Source: Dactylococcopsis salina PCC 8305
GTDB taxonomy: Bacteria; Cyanobacteriota; Cyanobacteriia; Cyanobacteriales; Rubidibacteraceae
NCBI RefSeq assembly: GCF_000317615.1
Contig: NC_019780.1
Location: 806,001 to 870,000 of the forward strand
Direction of reading: 5' to 3'
Length of the DNA stretch: 64,000 bases
Under the pieces are notes generated by a model. It made no database searches. It was not told the origin of the DNA and was given only the letters and a program-made list of their open reading frames with translations. This document shows positions 62,251 to 64,000 of this stretch, one piece after another. The first letter of the stretch is position 1. The number at the start of each line of letters is the position of its first letter. A program made the translations under genes and the position numbers.

Positions 62251-63270
62251 ACATTGAAAAGTTCTTTCTGATAGAGACATTTTTTCTTTCACTGTTCCAC
62301 AGTTAGAACAAGTTTTAGAAGAGGGAAACCATCGGTCAACTATGATTAATTGGGAACCAAAAAGTTGACACTTGTACTCTAGCTGACGACGGAACTCATA
62401 GAAGCCCATATCTGCGATCGCTTTAGCCAGTTTGTGGTTAGCTAACATTCCTTTGACGTTTAAGTTTTCGATAACAATCTTACTGTGGTTCTTAGCAAGA
62501 TAAGTCGTTAACTTATGAAGTACGTCTTTACGAATGTTAGCTATCTTTCGATGAAGTCTAGCCATCTTAATCTGGGCTTTTTTCCAATTTTTAGAACCGA
62601 TTTCTTTATGGCGATTTAAGTATTGAAGACGAGAAAGTTTGGCTTCAAACTTCCGATAAGACTTCGCACCTTCAAAAACCTCTCCAGTAGATAGTGTTGC
62701 TAAAGTCTTGACACCTAAATCAACTCCTACAATCTCGTGAGCTTTTGGTGTATTTTTGACTTCCACTTCAATCTTAAAAGAGACAAACCATTTATCTGCT
62801 GTGCGAGAAATCGTAATTGTTTTAGGGTTAACACCTTGAGGAAGTCTCTCAAAAGTTCTCACCCAGCCAACCTTTGGAAGTTTGACATGGAAATGATCAA
62901 TCTTGATGCTTCCATCTAAGGTGAAGCTATCATTCCTGCCTTTTTTCTTAAATTTTGGAGGTTTTGAAACACCACCAAAACATCTTTTCCATGCTTCTCT
63001 GAGATTCCTTAAAGCAAATTGAGGAGCGCATTTAGAGACTTCGTAATACCAAAGATTTTTGGGTTTACAAAGAGCAACTAATAACTTGTGAAGTTCAATT
63101 GCTGAAGGAAACTTAATTTTATCGTCAGGATTTGCTTTATTATGATCAAGAATGAACTTAGTTAACGATAATCCCCAGTTATAAGCATGACGGGCAACTC
63201 CTGCGTGTTTGGCACAAAGAGTTTTCTGTTGATTATTAAGGTTTAATTCAGTCTTAAAAGATAGAATCAT
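62173..63270 (-). CDS. tnpB: RNA-guided endonuclease TnpB
   Basis: 365 residues. RuvC motifs: IVGVDLGVKTLATLS (first Asp, about 195-209), KIVIENLNVKGM (Glu, about 263-274) and CDRDLNASKNLA (last Asp, about 346-357). The zinc finger TCSNCGTVKEKMSLSERTFQCESCGF lies between the last two. All catalytic residues are intact. An IS200/IS605-type Y1 transposase is absent; a very short remnant of another gene overlaps the start. The C terminus is short after LAFAGSSLV. Confidence 0.93.
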   Translation of the reverse strand: MILSFKTELNLNNQQKTLCAKHAGVARHAYNWGLSLTKFILDHNKANPDDKIKFPSAIELHKLLVALCKPKNLWYYEVSKCAPQFALRNLREAWKRCFGGVSKPPKFKKKGRNDSFTLDGSIKIDHFHVKLPKVGWVRTFERLPQGVNPKTITISRTADKWFVSFKIEVEVKNTPKAHEIVGVDLGVKTLATLSTGEVFEGAKSYRKFEAKLSRLQYLNRHKEIGSKNWKKAQIKMARLHRKIANIRKDVLHKLTTYLAKNHSKIVIENLNVKGMLANHKLAKAIADMGFYEFRRQLEYKCQLFGSQLIIVDRWFPSSKTCSNCGTVKEKMSLSERTFQCESCGFRCDRDLNASKNLAFAGSSLV

Positions 63271-63314
63271 TTTAAGTCTTTGGCTACCTCAGAAACTGTA
63301 ACTAGATTAGACAT
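63267..63314 (-). pseudogene. 15-codon remnant of a MerR-type HTH protein, possible IS607 tnpA
   Basis: MSNLVTVSEVAKDLK followed by TGA that overlaps the tnpB ATG. TVSEVAKDL is the start of a MerR/excisionase-type helix-turn-helix, as in IS607-family serine recombinases, which sit just before tnpB. The rest of the gene is missing. Confidence 0.45.
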
Positions 63315-63342
63315 ATATTGGTTAAATCTGTTTGCTTGTTTA

Positions 63343-63351
63343 AGTATAACA
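63343..63351 (-). promoter_or_regulatory. Extended -10 box upstream of tnpB
   Basis: On the minus strand TGTTATACT, 73 bp before the tnpB ATG. Confidence 0.45.
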
Positions 63352-63397
63352 AACTTTATCCAAGATTTTGTTTTCTGTTTTTAACCCCTTTAATCGG

Positions 63398-63979
63398 TTA
63401 ATAATCGACACCGCGCCGCAATTCTACTCCATGGTAGGCGTAATGTTTATGACAGACCATTTCTGAATAAACATTGGCGAGATCAAAATAGGGAGGACGG
63501 TTAAAACAACGTCCTGTAATGATGACTTGGGTATCGTCGGGTTTCGCGGCGAGGGTTTCGACAATTGGTTTCCCATCGAGCAATTCTAGGTCAATGGTGG
63601 GGTTTAATTCATCGAGGATGATGGTTTTATAAGTTCCCGACTCGATCGCCTCTTTTGCCGTTTTCCAGCCTCTTTCTGCTTCGGCGTAGTCGTCTAGTTG
63701 CTGTTTCCCTCGCCAAACGATCGCGTCTCTTCCACAGCGAATCTGATCCAATAGTTTGGGATAACTTGCTTTTAAGGCTGCGATCGCCGCGTCTTCTGTG
63801 TAGCCAGTTCCTCCTTTCAACCACTGGACAATTAAAACACGATGAGACCGATCGCGATCAATTCCTCGTCCGATCGCCAGTAATGCCTTTCCTAACGCAC
63901 TGGTTGACTTTCCTTTTCCATCACCCGTATAAATTTCGATCCCTTCTAAGGCTTGATCCGTTGCCAGATGCGGTTTCAT
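63398..63979 (-). CDS. cobO: Cob(I)yrinic acid a,c-diamide adenosyltransferase
   Basis: 193 residues. It adds the adenosyl group to corrinoids with ATP. The P-loop TGDGKGKST (18-26) is in the reversed CobA/CobO arrangement. LIVQWLKGG, IILDELNPTID and VIITGRCFNRPPYFDLANVYSEM follow. It completes a cobalamin gene set with cobH and cobL 21 kb away. The gene starts 21 bp before the window end. Confidence 0.95.
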   Translation of the reverse strand: MKPHLATDQALEGIEIYTGDGKGKSTSALGKALLAIGRGIDRDRSHRVLIVQWLKGGTGYTEDAAIAALKASYPKLLDQIRCGRDAIVWRGKQQLDDYAEAERGWKTAKEAIESGTYKTIILDELNPTIDLELLDGKPIVETLAAKPDDTQVIITGRCFNRPPYFDLANVYSEMVCHKHYAYHGVELRRGVDY

Positions 63980-64000
63980 TTCTGAATGTAAATCACATAA

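Noticed and set aside
62173-63270. Cas12-like effector
   Set aside because: Length, RuvC/zinc-finger layout and the right-end sequence fit TnpB, and no CRISPR array is near.

Overview
The window reads as a chromosomal segment of a cyanobacterium, probably a unicellular, salt-tolerant type (a Halothece/Dactylococcopsis-like genome is a guess, not shown). The reasons are many HIP1 octamers (GCGATCGC), a CruP-type lycopene-cyclase homologue, a three-gene transhydrogenase (pntA split in two), LL-diaminopimelate aminotransferase, a CoA-type delta-9 desaturase, a DUF3318 protein, a ycf39-like reductase, and heptanucleotide (STRR-type) repeats in most intergenic gaps. I see no rRNA, tRNA or CRISPR array.

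Layout. 1-9.9 kb: K+ channel, small repeat-motif protein, cruP-like, queA, an antitoxin with a destroyed toxin, trpE, Ca/Na exchanger, fasciclin lipid/surface protein, DUF3318. 10-12.4 kb: accessory strip with a TA-flanked MITE, a secreted SNase, a deleted 3-methyladenine glycosylase gene and a Uma2 nuclease-like gene. 12.4-24.3 kb: pntA1-pntA2-pntB, a lipoprotein, an Hpt protein, cupin, accC, alpha/beta hydrolase, a duplicated candidate small RNA, a cystathionine/methionine-gamma-lyase-like enzyme, desC and rplI. 24.3-28.9 kb: Uma2, Phd antitoxin with frameshifted YoeB toxin, and dnaB carrying two inteins. 28.9-42.3 kb: mostly minus-strand housekeeping genes (FKBP, phasin-like, SDR, xth, hydrolase, FHA-PBP, lspA, bioY, holA), then cobH-cobL. 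42.5-46.5 kb: peroxiredoxin-like gene and a locus of PD-(D/E)XK (Rpn-like) genes with an array of extra C-terminal tails. 46.8-56.5 kb: one 3228-residue modular surface/extracellular protein. 56.6-64 kb: decayed Rpn-like gene, J-domain protein, HEPN/MNT module between direct repeats, formamidase-like enzyme, dapL, a TnpB element and cobO.

How it works together. The core genes give NADPH balance (Pnt), fatty-acid synthesis and desaturation (AccC, DesC), biotin uptake (BioY), cobalamin synthesis (CobH, CobL, CobO), cell-wall and lipoprotein processing (PBP, LspA) and replication (DnaB, HolA). Around them the gaps are heavily worked by repeats. One non-autonomous element family has inserted three times with 7-bp target duplications, each time at the stop codon of a gene. 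Toxin genes are repeatedly broken while their antitoxins stay intact.

Strongest candidates for something new: the tandem small-RNA candidate at 20.8-21.1 kb, whose hairpin has a compensatory base change and whose copies each keep an extended -10 box; the Rpn-like tail array at 43-46.4 kb; the stop-codon-associated elements; and the giant cohesin/dockerin/PPC/cadherin protein.
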